Assembly (NCBI RefSeq): GCF_050943825.1 | Contig: NZ_JBMNPX010000003.1 | Coordinates: 62,001-126,000, forward strand | DNA from: Pseudoflavonifractor sp050943825 | GTDB lineage: Bacteria; Bacillota; Clostridia; Oscillospirales; Oscillospiraceae | Length of the DNA stretch: 64,000 nt | Direction: 5' to 3' | In this document: positions 1-7,506 of the stretch, one piece after another | Layout of the letters: every line of letters begins with the position of its first letter | Numbering within the stretch: the stretch's first letter is position 1 | Notes under the pieces: model-generated | Seen by the model: only the letters and a program-made list of their open reading frames with translations | The model's database searches: none | What the model was told of the DNA's origin: nothing | Made by a program: the position numbers and the translations under genes

Positions 1-117
1 GCGCTGCTCGCCGCCGTGGACGTGCTGGAGCAGCTGCGCACCTCCTGCGCCTTCAACGTGGGCGCGGGACACCTGGCCGGCTGGCTGTGCGCCGCTCTCG
101 CCCGCTGCCGGGGGTAA
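1..117 (+). CDS. holB: C-terminal end of probable DNA polymerase III delta' subunit (partial)
   Basis: An open frame enters from the left edge and ends at TAA 115-117. Only 38 residues are visible, alanine- and leucine-rich and helical, ending in ALARCRG. The assignment rests mainly on position: in Firmicutes the clamp-loader delta' gene holB lies directly before the PSP1-domain gene ricT (yaaT), which follows here after 66 bp. The fragment has no diagnostic motif of its own, so the identity is inferred; any other protein with a helical C-terminus is possible. Confidence 0.45.
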   Translation, partial: ALLAAVDVLEQLRTSCAFNVGAGHLAGWLCAALARCRG

Positions 118-183
118 TGGCCCATTCCCGCCGCCGTGGCGGTTTATTCTGAACGTGCGCCCAGGTGGGCGCTGGAGGTACCT

Positions 184-1584
184 ATGACCGAAATCATCAG
201 CGTCCGCTTCAAGAGCGGAGGCAAGGAGTACTATTTCGACCCCAGAGGCACCCAGGTCCGGGCCGGACAGGGGGTCATCATCGAGACCTCCCGGGGCATC
301 GAGTACGGCGAGTGCGTCAAGGGCAACACCATGGTGGAGGATGAGAGCGTGGTGGCTCCCCTCCGTCCCCTGGTGCGCATCGCCACCGAGAAGGACCTGG
401 ACACCGTGGCCCGCAACCGGGAGAAGGAGAAGAAGGCCTTCCACATCTGCCAGGAGAAAATCGCCGCCCACGGGCTGGACATGAAGCTGGTGGAGGTGGA
501 GTACAACTTCGAGGGCAACAAGATCCTCTTCTTCTTTACCAGCGAGGGCCGTGTGGACTTCCGGGCCCTGGTAAAGGACCTGGCCGGCATCTTCCACACC
601 CGCATTGAGCTGCGGCAGATCGGCGTCCGGGACGAGGCCAAAATGCTGGGCGGCCTGGGCATCTGCGGCCGTCCCTTCTGCTGCGCCTCCTTCCTGGACG
701 ACTTCCAGCCCGTGTCCATCAAGATGGCCAAGACCCAGAGCCTGTCCCTCAACCCCACCAAAATCTCGGGCACCTGCGGGCGGCTCATGTGCTGCCTGAA
801 GTACGAGCAGGACGCCTACGAGGACGCGGTGAAGCGGATGCCCAAGAACGAGAGCTTCGTGGAGACGCCCGAGGGCGTGGGCACTGTGTCCCAGGTAAAC
901 CTGCTGCGGGAGACGGTGAAGGTGCGCCTGGACGACGCGCCCGAGTCTCCCCGCTGCTTCCACAACTGCGAAATCTGCGTGGTGCGCAACGGCAAGGGCA
1001 AGCGGCCGGAGGGGTATGTGGCCCCGCCGTCGGAGGAGCTGGCCAAGCTGCGCAAGGTGACCCCGCTCCCCGAGGACCCGGAGGAGAAGCTGCGCAGCAG
1101 CCTGGGCACCGCTCTCACCGGGCTGGGGCTCACCGCCTCTGTGCGTACTGAGGGCGAGCAGCAGCAGGCCGAGGCAAAGTCCGGCCGGAGCCGCAGCCGC
1201 AGCCGGAACCGGGGCGGCGAGAAGGCCGAGCAGGCGCCCCGCCAGGCCCAGGAGGGCAAGCCCCAGAAAAAGCAGGAGAACAAGCCCCGTCCCGAGCAGA
1301 AGAAGGCCGAGCCCAAGGCCCAGCAGGAGGGCAAGCCCCGCCAGGAGCAGAAGAAGCAGGAGAAGCGCGGGGACAAGCCCCAGCAGAAGCCCAAGGGGGA
1401 CAAGCCCCGCCAGGAGCGCCCTCCCCAGCAGGCCCAGCAGCAGCCCAAGGTCAAGCCCGAGGCTGTGAACGCCGAGGGGGCTGCCGAGGGCGGCGAGAAG
1501 AAGTCCACCCGCCACCGCCACCGCCGTCACCGGCCCCGGGCTAAGGGCGAGGGCGGAGCGGCTCCCACCGCGCCCCAGGAATAA
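184..1584 (+). CDS. ricT: PSP1-domain protein RicT (YaaT-like)
   Basis: A 466-residue protein. In Bacillus RicT forms a complex with RicA and RicF that carries iron-sulfur clusters and helps RNase Y mature mRNAs; it also affects sporulation and biofilm formation. The PSP1 core covers about residues 1-290. It shows the family's cysteine motifs CGRPFCC (about 158-165) and TCGRLMCC (about 197-204). From about residue 320 to the end lies a Lys/Gln/Glu/Pro-rich low-complexity tail of about 140 residues that Bacillus YaaT lacks; it is probably disordered and may bind RNA. ATG 184 is chosen because GGAGG sits just upstream; an in-frame GTG at 136 has no such site. A strong hairpin terminator follows the stop. 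Confidence 0.9.
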   Translation: MTEIISVRFKSGGKEYYFDPRGTQVRAGQGVIIETSRGIEYGECVKGNTMVEDESVVAPLRPLVRIATEKDLDTVARNREKEKKAFHICQEKIAAHGLDMKLVEVEYNFEGNKILFFFTSEGRVDFRALVKDLAGIFHTRIELRQIGVRDEAKMLGGLGICGRPFCCASFLDDFQPVSIKMAKTQSLSLNPTKISGTCGRLMCCLKYEQDAYEDAVKRMPKNESFVETPEGVGTVSQVNLLRETVKVRLDDAPESPRCFHNCEICVVRNGKGKRPEGYVAPPSEELAKLRKVTPLPEDPEEKLRSSLGTALTGLGLTASVRTEGEQQQAEAKSGRSRSRSRNRGGEKAEQAPRQAQEGKPQKKQENKPRPEQKKAEPKAQQEGKPRQEQKKQEKRGDKPQQKPKGDKPRQERPPQQAQQQPKVKPEAVNAEGAAEGGEKKSTRHRHRRHRPRAKGEGGAAPTAPQE

Positions 1585-1602
1585 GCATCAAATGCAAAAA
1601 TG

Positions 1603-1633
1603 AACGCGGCGTCTCAGCGCGAGACGCCGCGTT
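1603..1633 (+). terminator. Intrinsic terminator after ricT
   Basis: A perfect 13-bp stem (AACGCGGCGTCTC with its complement), a 5-nt loop and then TTTTCTGTTT. It ends the holB-ricT transcript. The gene beyond it reads in the opposite direction. Confidence 0.85.
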
Positions 1634-1655
1634 TTCTGTTTGCTTTTATCCTGTC

Positions 1656-2156
1656 CTACACCAGGCCATACTTTTGGCACACCGCCCGGTACGCCTCCCC
1701 TTCCCAGTCGCCCCCACAGTCACTCAGGGCCCGCAGCAGCTCCGCCAGGGTGTCCAGGTCCGCCCCGCTCAGGGGCAGCTCCAGGGGGGTAATCTTCATT
1801 CTCTCCTGGGCGTCCGCGGAGGAGTAGGCCCCGGTCCAGGCGTATACCCCGATGCGGTCGGTGAGGGTGTGGAGATTGCCCGAGTTGGGGTCCCGGTCAA
1901 AGGTCTGGAGGGAGAGGAGAAACTCCGTCTCCCCCCGCCTCACGCACACCCACATCCAGCCCCGCAGGTCGTAGGGAGGCGCCAAACGGCTGCCCGAGGT
2001 GTACCGGCTGATACCGGCCCCGCCGGGCCGGGGACTGGTCTCAAAGTCGGGCAGGGCCTTGAAATAGGCGGCGATTCTGTCCCGCTCCTGCCGCCGCGCC
2101 AGGCGGTACCCCTCCCGGAGAGCGGAGAAATCCGTCCCGTGGTCCGTTTCTTTCAA
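1656..2156 (-). CDS. Hypothetical protein, unknown function
   Basis: About 166 residues, soluble, with no signal peptide or membrane segment. I do not recognise a family. The N-terminal half is charged (LARRQERDRIAAYFKALPDF), the middle is aromatic (RGWMWVCVRRGETEFLLSLQTFD), and the C-terminus is acidic and helical. The start is taken as TTG at 2156, preceded by AAAGGGGAGAGG. ATG 2189 is unlikely because a good promoter (TTGCCT, 17 bp, TATCCT) ends right at it, which leaves no room for a ribosome site. The gene is single and convergent with ricT. Confidence 0.6.
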   Translation of the reverse strand: MKETDHGTDFSALREGYRLARRQERDRIAAYFKALPDFETSPRPGGAGISRYTSGSRLAPPYDLRGWMWVCVRRGETEFLLSLQTFDRDPNSGNLHTLTDRIGVYAWTGAYSSADAQERMKITPLELPLSGADLDTLAELLRALSDCGGDWEGEAYRAVCQKYGLV

Positions 2157-2189
2157 GGTCCTCTCCCCTTTCCAAAGCATATCGACCAT

Positions 2190-2218
2190 AGGATACCACG
2201 CGCCCGGCGGTCAGGCAA
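2190..2218 (-). promoter_or_regulatory. Sigma-A-type promoter for the 1656-2156 gene
   Basis: On the minus strand TTGCCT (2218-2213), a 17-bp spacer and TATCCT (2195-2190). The predicted RNA start lies inside the apparent ATG at 2189, which supports the downstream TTG start. Confidence 0.5.
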
Positions 2219-2234
2219 TCCCTGCTGCCATAGG

Positions 2235-2270
2235 AAAAGCGCCGGAGACCTGATGGTCTCCGGCGCTTTT
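2235..2270. terminator. Bidirectional terminator after jag
   Basis: A perfect stem AAAAGCGCCGGAGACC / GGTCTCCGGCGCTTTT with a 4-nt loop (TGAT), A-rich on the left and T-rich on the right, so it can work on both strands. It ends the rpmH-jag operon, which reads leftward. Confidence 0.85.
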
Positions 2271-2288
2271 ATCATGCTCTGTGGTTTT

Positions 2289-3086
2289 TTACTGTCCCCG
2301 GTGCTCGCCGCGGCTGTAAGCCACCACGGTGCGGCGGTTGGGCTCGGTGCCGGTGGAGTAGGTGGTCACGTCGGGGTAGGTCTGGAGGGCGGTGTGGATG
2401 ACGTGACGCTCGTAGGCGTTCATGGGCTCCAGGGTCACGTTCCGGCGGTACTTGACCACCTTGCCCGCCACCTTCAGCGCCAGCCGCTCCAGGCTCTCCT
2501 CCCGCTTGGCGCGGTAGCCCTCGGCGTCCACGTGGACCCGGACCCGGTGGGACTGGCCATGGTTGACGGCGTAGTTGGTCAGCTGCTGGATGGCGTCCAG
2601 GGTCTCGCCCCGGCGGCCGATGAGGCTGCCCAGGTGCTCGCCCAGCAGCTCCACCTCGTAGGTGTTCTCCTCACCCAGGGTGATGGAGGGGACGGCGCTG
2701 GAGCCCATATGGGCCAGCAGGCCGGTGAGGAAGGCGTGAATCTTCTCAGCGCGCTCGTCGCCGTCCACAGTGACAGCGGCGGGCTGGGCCTTGGGCTCCT
2801 CGGCCGCAGGGGCCTCAGGAGCCTGGGGAGCGGCCTTGGGAGCCTCCTCCGCCACAGGGGCGGCGGGGACGGTCTCCACAGGCTTCTCCTCTGCCACGGG
2901 CTCCTCGTCGGGGGCCTCGTAGGTCACCTTCACCTTGGCCGGGGAGGCGCCGATGCCCAGGAAGCCGGTCTTGGCCCGCTCCAGCACCTCCACGGATACG
3001 TCGTCCCGGTCCATTCCCAGCTTCTGGAGGGCGGCCTCAATGGCGGCCTCCTCGCTGCGGCCGGTGCTCTCAATATATTTCAGCAT
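2289..3086 (-). CDS. khpB: RNA-binding protein Jag/KhpB (Jag-N, KH, R3H)
   Basis: A 265-residue protein. Jag (SpoIIIJ-associated protein, KhpB) binds RNA together with KhpA and affects cell division and elongation in Firmicutes. Order of domains: Jag-N about 1-55 (MLKYIESTGRSEEAAIEAAL...GFLGIGASPAK), a Pro/Ala/Glu-rich linker about 60-110, a KH domain with the loop LIGRRGETLDAIQQL about 155-170, and an R3H domain with MNAYERHVIH and RRTVVAYSRG at the end. It lies 32 bp downstream of yidC, its usual partner. The linker is longer than in many homologues. AAGGAG precedes the ATG. Confidence 0.93.
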   Translation of the reverse strand: MLKYIESTGRSEEAAIEAALQKLGMDRDDVSVEVLERAKTGFLGIGASPAKVKVTYEAPDEEPVAEEKPVETVPAAPVAEEAPKAAPQAPEAPAAEEPKAQPAAVTVDGDERAEKIHAFLTGLLAHMGSSAVPSITLGEENTYEVELLGEHLGSLIGRRGETLDAIQQLTNYAVNHGQSHRVRVHVDAEGYRAKREESLERLALKVAGKVVKYRRNVTLEPMNAYERHVIHTALQTYPDVTTYSTGTEPNRRTVVAYSRGEHRGQ

Positions 3087-3118
3087 GGGCTGTTTTCTCT
3101 CCTTTTCGAGGAAAAGTG

Positions 3119-4555
3119 TCAGGACTGCTTTCCGTCCTCGCCGGAAGCGTCGTAGTCGGGGGCGTCATAGTGAGGGGTCTCAAAGCCGGGGGCCTGGGTG
3201 GTGCCGGCGTCCTCAGCGGGCGCCTCGGCAGGGGCCTCAGCGGGAGCCTGGGTGGTCTGCTCCGCCTTCAGCTCGTCCACGATCATCTGGTCGGCGGCCT
3301 GCTCCAGAGCGGCCTCCTCCCGGACCTCGGATTTGTGCTCCAGCTTCTTGTCCTGGGCGTTCTCCACCACCGCGCCGTTCAGATCACGGTAGGGAGTGGG
3401 GCCGTCGGGGCTAAAGCGGTAGGGGTCGTAGGCCCGGCCACGGGCGTAGGCGCGGATGCCCACACGGCTGGCCTCACGGACAGAGGCGGGAATCTTGGCC
3501 TCATCCGGGTCCTTGGGGGTCTTGGGGCCCTTCTTCTTGCCCTTGTTGTTCTTGGCCTCCTCGATGCGGCGGGCGCGCTCGGCGCGCTCCTCCTCACGGC
3601 GGCGCTTCTCCTCTTCCTTCTCCTCGGCCTCACGGCGGGCGGCAATCTCAGCGGCCTTCTCATAGTCCTTCTTCAGCAGCTTGCCGGCCAGGAACTCCTG
3701 GAGCATGGACAGCACGTTCTGGCTGATCCAGTACACAGACAGGCCCGCGGGCATGGCAAAGCCGATCCACAGGGACATGAGGGGGGAGATGATGAGCATG
3801 GTGCGGTTGGTGGAGTTGGCCACGGCATTCTCGCTCTGCTTGTTGACCGCGTTGGTCTTCATCATAATGAGGGAGAACAGCAGACCGGAGCCAGCGGACA
3901 CGATGGGCATGAGGAACAGGCCGATGTGGGCCCAGTCCACGCTGCTCCAGGTCCAGAACTGCCACTGGGGCATCTGGGCCAGGTTCAGGCCCAGGAAGTT
4001 AAAGTTGATGACGCGGGCGCCCTCGGCCACGGCCTGGACGGCGCCGATGTTCTCAGGAGTAATGAGGGACGCCAGGTAGAGCTGGTTGTAGCCCACGTTG
4101 GCGAAGTCGGCGGCTTCCTTGATCCAGCCCTTGGCCACCGCCTCGGTGCTCCAGTTGACCACCTCGGCCACCTGGCTGATGGCGTCGGGGGTCAGGTTCA
4201 TCAGGTAGGTCAGGGGCTGGCGGATGATGGCGTACAGAGGGAGCAGGATCACCAGGGGCAGCAGGCTCCAGAGGCAGCCGCCCATGGGGTTGACCTTCTC
4301 CTTCTCGTAGAGCCTCTGAAGCTCCATATTGTACTTTTCCCGGTTGTTGCCGTACATTTTCTGGAGCTTCTGCATCTGGCCGTTGAGCATGTTCATCTGG
4401 ATCATGGACCGCTTGGCCTTGATGGACAGGGGGAAGAGAATGACCTTGACCAGAACGGCGAAGAGGATCAGGGCCACGCCGTAGTTGTCGAAGAGCTCAT
4501 AGAAGAGCATCAGGACCCATACAAAGGGGGTCAGAAGAAGCTGAATTCCTTGCAT
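3119..4555 (-). CDS. yidC: Membrane protein insertase YidC/OxaA (SpoIIIJ family)
   Basis: A 478-residue insertase that helps proteins enter and fold in the cytoplasmic membrane, alone or with SecYEG. The core (about 1-290) holds the conserved pattern: a first membrane segment (YGVALILFAVLVKVILFPL), the charged hairpin KAKRSMIQMNMLNGQMQKLQKMYG, MGGCLWSLLPLVILLPLY, and the last segments (LLFSLIMMK, IISPLMSLWIGFAMPAGLSVYW). A long charged C-terminal tail from about 295 (RREAEEKEEEKRRREEERAE) is typical of Firmicutes YidC and may touch ribosomes. There is no lipoprotein signal, unlike Bacillus SpoIIIJ. GGAGG precedes the ATG. Confidence 0.95.
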   Translation of the reverse strand: MQGIQLLLTPFVWVLMLFYELFDNYGVALILFAVLVKVILFPLSIKAKRSMIQMNMLNGQMQKLQKMYGNNREKYNMELQRLYEKEKVNPMGGCLWSLLPLVILLPLYAIIRQPLTYLMNLTPDAISQVAEVVNWSTEAVAKGWIKEAADFANVGYNQLYLASLITPENIGAVQAVAEGARVINFNFLGLNLAQMPQWQFWTWSSVDWAHIGLFLMPIVSAGSGLLFSLIMMKTNAVNKQSENAVANSTNRTMLIISPLMSLWIGFAMPAGLSVYWISQNVLSMLQEFLAGKLLKKDYEKAAEIAARREAEEKEEEKRRREEERAERARRIEEAKNNKGKKKGPKTPKDPDEAKIPASVREASRVGIRAYARGRAYDPYRFSPDGPTPYRDLNGAVVENAQDKKLEHKSEVREEAALEQAADQMIVDELKAEQTTQAPAEAPAEAPAEDAGTTQAPGFETPHYDAPDYDASGEDGKQS

Positions 4556-4636
4556 TGAATGGCCTCCAAAGTAAATTTTCGGGGCTGAAACGCGGGGGAA
4601 TTTCTCCGTCAGGGCACCAAAAGGGCGGCCCGGACC

Positions 4637-4855
4637 TTACGGTACCGGGTCGTACTCAATGGACTTCTGACGGTGAAAGGGGTGGCACCGCAGCAGACGC
4701 CGCAGGGCCAGCAGCCCGCCCTTGACCGCGCCGTACTTCTCCACCGCCTCCAGAGCGTACTCGGAGCAGGTGGGGATGAAACGGCAGCAGGGCGGCCGCA
4801 TGGGGGATATGCTGCGCCGGTAGAATTGAATCAGACCCAGCAGCAGCCCCTTCAT
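4637..4855 (-). CDS. yidD: Membrane protein insertion efficiency factor YidD
   Basis: A 72-residue protein of the YidD (DUF37) family, which sits at the inner face of the membrane and aids YidC. The signature is complete: LIQFYRRSISP, PPCCRFIPTCSEYALEAVEKYG and a C-terminal RCHPFH, with the three conserved cysteines. Its ATG overlaps the stop of rnpA in an ATGA 4-bp overlap, so the two are translationally coupled. Confidence 0.95.
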   Translation of the reverse strand: MKGLLLGLIQFYRRSISPMRPPCCRFIPTCSEYALEAVEKYGAVKGGLLALRRLLRCHPFHRQKSIEYDPVP

Positions 4856-5199
4856 GTGCCGCTCCCGTTGAGAAGGCCCAGCTTGTCCGCTGTGCGGAGG
4901 AACTGCCGCTGCAGCTCGGCATACCGGCTGTGGCAGGCCCGGACCCGGGCCACTACGACAATGTCGTACCCGGGGCGGATTTTTTCCTCGTTGGTGCGGT
5001 AGATCTCCCGCAGCCGGCGGCGGACACGGTTGCGCACCACCGCCTTGCCCAGCTTGGTGCCGGTGGTGAAGCCCAGCCGGTTGTAGCCCAGCCGGTTTTT
5101 CCGGCAGTACACCGCCATGCAGGGGTTCACGGCGCTCTTTCCCTTGGCGTAGAGCCGGCGGAATTCGTGATTGAGTTTGAGAGAGACCGTGTGATCCAT
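4852..5199 (-). CDS. rnpA: Ribonuclease P protein component
   Basis: A 115-residue basic protein that assists the catalytic RNase P RNA in 5' processing of tRNA. The family signature VVRNRVRRRLREIYR (about 53-67) is intact, with the upstream strand NRLGFTTGTKLGKA and downstream GYDIVVVAR. Length is normal. It follows rpmH in the usual operon, 161 bp downstream, and overlaps yidD by 4 bp. Confidence 0.96.
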   Translation of the reverse strand: MDHTVSLKLNHEFRRLYAKGKSAVNPCMAVYCRKNRLGYNRLGFTTGTKLGKAVVRNRVRRRLREIYRTNEEKIRPGYDIVVVARVRACHSRYAELQRQFLRTADKLGLLNGSGT

Positions 5200-5228
5200 G
5201 CTGCGCCTTCCTTCAAGAGACGGGTTTG

Positions 5229-5327
5229 GAGGAGGGATGGCTCCCTCCCCCGCCGGGGGAATGGGGAAAACAGGACAAATTTGTCCGCATGCTGCGCAGG
5301 GGCGGAAGGATCAACTCCTCCGCCCCT
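5229..5327. other. Three palindromic elements between rpmH and rnpA
   Basis: Inside the 165-bp rpmH-rnpA gap: GGAGGGA-TGGC-TCCCTCC (5231-5248), the 14-bp perfect palindrome GGACAAATTTGTCC (5273-5286), and a 12-bp stem with one bulge, AGGGGCGGAAGGA / TCCTCCGCCCCT (5298-5327). None is followed by a T tract on the coding (minus) strand. They look like mRNA processing or stability elements and not terminators. Confidence 0.5.
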
Positions 5328-5360
5328 CAAAAAAGCCCTATTTTCTTTTCCGCTGCCACC

Positions 5361-5495
5361 TTAGTGGGTCAGGCGGGCGCGGCCCTTCGCACGGCGGCGG
5401 GCCAGGACCTTGCGGCCGTTGGCGGTACGCATACGCTTGCGGAATCCGTGCTCCTTGGAACGCTGACGCTTCTTGGGCTGATAGGTACGAACCAT
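5361..5495 (-). CDS. rpmH: Large ribosomal subunit protein bL34
   Basis: A 44-residue, strongly basic protein: MVRTYQPKKRQRSKEHGFRK then RMRTANGRKVLARRRAKGRA and RLTH. This matches bL34 along its whole length. AGGAGGTGT (5510-5502) is well spaced from the ATG. It is the first gene of the leftward operon; a strong promoter lies about 130 bp upstream. Confidence 0.97.
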   Translation of the reverse strand: MVRTYQPKKRQRSKEHGFRKRMRTANGRKVLARRRAKGRARLTH

Positions 5496-5624
5496 CGTGT
5501 TACACCTCCTGTTCGTTTAAAAAGCGGCCGGAGCCGCCCTCCACAACGGCCGGAGCAAGCCCGGCCGCGGTCGTCAATTGCCATGCCTTTACACCCCAAA
5601 ACCGGGTATAATAGCGCACTGGGT

Positions 5625-5654
5625 ATTATAACCGAAAACAAAATCCCCTGTCAA
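5625..5654 (-). promoter_or_regulatory. Promoter of the rpmH-rnpA-yidD-yidC-jag operon
   Basis: On the minus strand a consensus TTGACA (5654-5649), an 18-bp spacer and a consensus TATAAT (5630-5625). Both hexamers are perfect, as expected for a ribosomal-protein operon. Confidence 0.75.
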
Positions 5655-5771
5655 CTACTATTTTTGGAAGGAAAACAAGAAAATTTTCTCCATCCTACTA
5701 TATCTTGTGGGTGTACGGAAAAATGCCACAAATCCCCTTATTTCTTTTAATATGTGTAGGCGCAAAAAACA

Positions 5772-5800
5772 TTGCTAGGGAGGTATTTTTTTGGTATACT
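5772..5800 (+). promoter_or_regulatory. dnaA promoter
   Basis: TTGCTA (5772-5777), a 17-bp spacer and TATACT (5795-5800). It gives a leader of about 30 nt before GTG 5839. Confidence 0.7.
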
Positions 5801-5838
5801 CAAAGAGACGCATTTTTTTGCAAAAGGGGGTTTCACCC

Positions 5839-7161
5839 GTGAATTCACCGGCCGATATATGGGCCAAGGTTCTCTCCCTCATGGAAGCGGACATGACTGC
5901 CACGGCGATCAACACCTGGTTTGACGACTGCACCGCCGTGGCCCTGGAGGAGGACCGCTTCGTCATCCATTCGCCCACCAACTTCAAGCGTGACATCATC
6001 CGCAAACGCTATGTCCCCAATATCCAGAAGGCACTGCACGAGCTCTTTGCCGCCGACTTCCAGGTGGAGGTCCTGGGCGAGGGGGAGCTGGAGCACTTCA
6101 CCGAGGCCGCCAAGCCCGTGGACAGCACCTTCCTCCCCGGCACCGAGGACTACACCTTCGAGCGCTTCGTGGTCGGGTCCTCCAACAAGTTCGCCCACGC
6201 CGCCGCCCTGTCCGTGGCCGAAAACCCGGGCAAGAGCTACAACCCGCTGTTCATCTACGGCGAGTCCGGCCTGGGCAAGACCCACCTGCTCTACGCCATC
6301 GCCCACAAGATCCACGCCACCCGCCCCGACTTCCGGGTGGTGTACATCAAGGGCGACGCCTTCACCAACGAGCTGATCCAGGCCATCCGTGAGGGCAGCA
6401 ACCAGGAGTTCCGGGAGAAATTCCGCTCCGCCGACGTATTCCTCATGGACGACGTCCAGTTCATCGCCGGCCGCGAGAGCTCCCAGGAGGAGATGTTCCA
6501 CACCTTCAACACCCTCTACGAGGCCGGCCGCCAGATTGTCTTTACCGCCGACCGTCCCCCCAAGGAGATGCTGCGGCTGGACGACCGTCTGAAAACCCGG
6601 TTCGAGTGGGGCCTCCCCGTGGACATCAAGCCCCCCGACTACGAGACCCGCGTGGCCATCATCAAGAACAAGGCCATCCGCCGGGGCATGGAGCTGCCCG
6701 AACCCGTCCTCCAGTACATCGCCGAGAACATCACCTCCAACGTGCGCCAGATTGAGGGCACCGTCAACAAGATTCTGGCCTTCCAGGAGCTGATGGGCGA
6801 GAGCGTGGACGTGGACACCGTCACCCGGGCCGTCCGGGACATGTTCAAGGAGAAGGCCGAGTTTCTCCCCTCCGCCGACGTGATCATCGAAGAGGTCTGC
6901 AAATTCTACAACATCGAAAACGACGCCCTCCGGGGCCAGGGCCGCACCAAGGACACCGCCCTCGCCCGGCAGATGGCCATGTACCTCATCCGGCGCATGA
7001 CCTCCCTGTCCCTCAAGGAGATCGGCAAGGAGTTTGAGGGCCGGGACCACACCACCGTCATGCACTCCATCGAGCGCATTGAGAACCTGATGAAGTCCAA
7101 CGCCGAGGTGGCCGAGATCATCAAGGACCTGAACGCCAACATCAACGCCCGGTACGAATAA
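5839..7161 (+). CDS. dnaA: Chromosomal replication initiator DnaA
   Basis: A 440-residue AAA+ protein that binds DnaA boxes at the origin, melts DNA and loads the helicase. Domain I is about 1-85 (PADIWAKVLSLMEADM...), domain III about 105-320 with Walker A GESGLGKTH (about 141-149) and Walker B FLMDDVQF (about 201), and domain IV ends with LARQMAMYLIRRMTSLSLKEIG and GRDHTTVMHSIE, the DNA-binding signature. GTG 5839 is the best start: GGGGG precedes it and the length matches the family. A GTG at 5791 would lie inside the promoter. Confidence 0.97.
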   Translation: MNSPADIWAKVLSLMEADMTATAINTWFDDCTAVALEEDRFVIHSPTNFKRDIIRKRYVPNIQKALHELFAADFQVEVLGEGELEHFTEAAKPVDSTFLPGTEDYTFERFVVGSSNKFAHAAALSVAENPGKSYNPLFIYGESGLGKTHLLYAIAHKIHATRPDFRVVYIKGDAFTNELIQAIREGSNQEFREKFRSADVFLMDDVQFIAGRESSQEEMFHTFNTLYEAGRQIVFTADRPPKEMLRLDDRLKTRFEWGLPVDIKPPDYETRVAIIKNKAIRRGMELPEPVLQYIAENITSNVRQIEGTVNKILAFQELMGESVDVDTVTRAVRDMFKEKAEFLPSADVIIEEVCKFYNIENDALRGQGRTKDTALARQMAMYLIRRMTSLSLKEIGKEFEGRDHTTVMHSIERIENLMKSNAEVAEIIKDLNANINARYE

Positions 7162-7506
7162 CCCCTCCCCCGCTCTTTTTCCATTTTTTTGAAGGAAAAA
7201 GGGAGGCCACCGCATACCCTTTAATGCAGGATTTCCTGCACCAATCCGATTACAGGGGGCAATCAGTTTTATCAACATTCTGTGGAGATGTGGAAAACCC
7301 AAATGTGGACAACTTCCCCCTTTCCCCGAAGGTGTGGAAACCGGCAAAAATTCTCCACACCCCCTGTGGACGGCCAACCCCTTCCCGCTCTAAGGCTTCC
7401 GCAGTTTTTCCACATCCACATTCCCTACTACGGTTACTACGAATCTATATAGCCTCTCCTCTCCTGATCGCGCCGAGAGGAGAGACGGAAACGGAGGTTC
7501 CATTCC
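7162..7506. other. oriC: dnaA-dnaN intergenic region: probable oriC with DnaA-box cluster
   Basis: 345 bp without a gene. At least six box-like 9-mers are visible: TTATCAACA (about 7272), TGTGGAAAA (7286), TGTGGACAA (about 7309), GTGTGGAAA (about 7328), TTCTCCACA (about 7346), CTGTGGACG (about 7359) and TTTTCCACA (about 7410). They are degenerate against TTATCCACA but clustered and in mixed orientation, between dnaA and dnaN, where Firmicutes origins lie. A T/A-rich stem (7175-7182 / 7194-7201) near the dnaA end may mark the unwinding element. Confidence 0.7.
7454..7484 (+). other. 10-bp inverted repeat in dnaN leader
   Basis: CTCTCCTCTC (7454-7463) and GAGAGGAGAG (7475-7484), perfectly complementary with an 11-nt loop, 22 bp before the dnaN start. 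There is no T tract after it. It could modulate translation or mRNA stability of dnaN. Confidence 0.5.

Larger units (their letters stand above)
5496..5838. other. rpmH-dnaA intergenic region (left part of origin)
   Basis: 343 bp without a gene, with an AT-rich stretch at about 5590-5820 that contrasts with the GC-rich surroundings. It holds divergent promoters for rpmH and dnaA. TTTTTGGAAGGAAAACAAG and similar A/T runs are present, but I see no convincing TTATCCACA box here; the box cluster is on the other side of dnaA. In bipartite Firmicutes origins this side can also bind DnaA. Confidence 0.5.
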
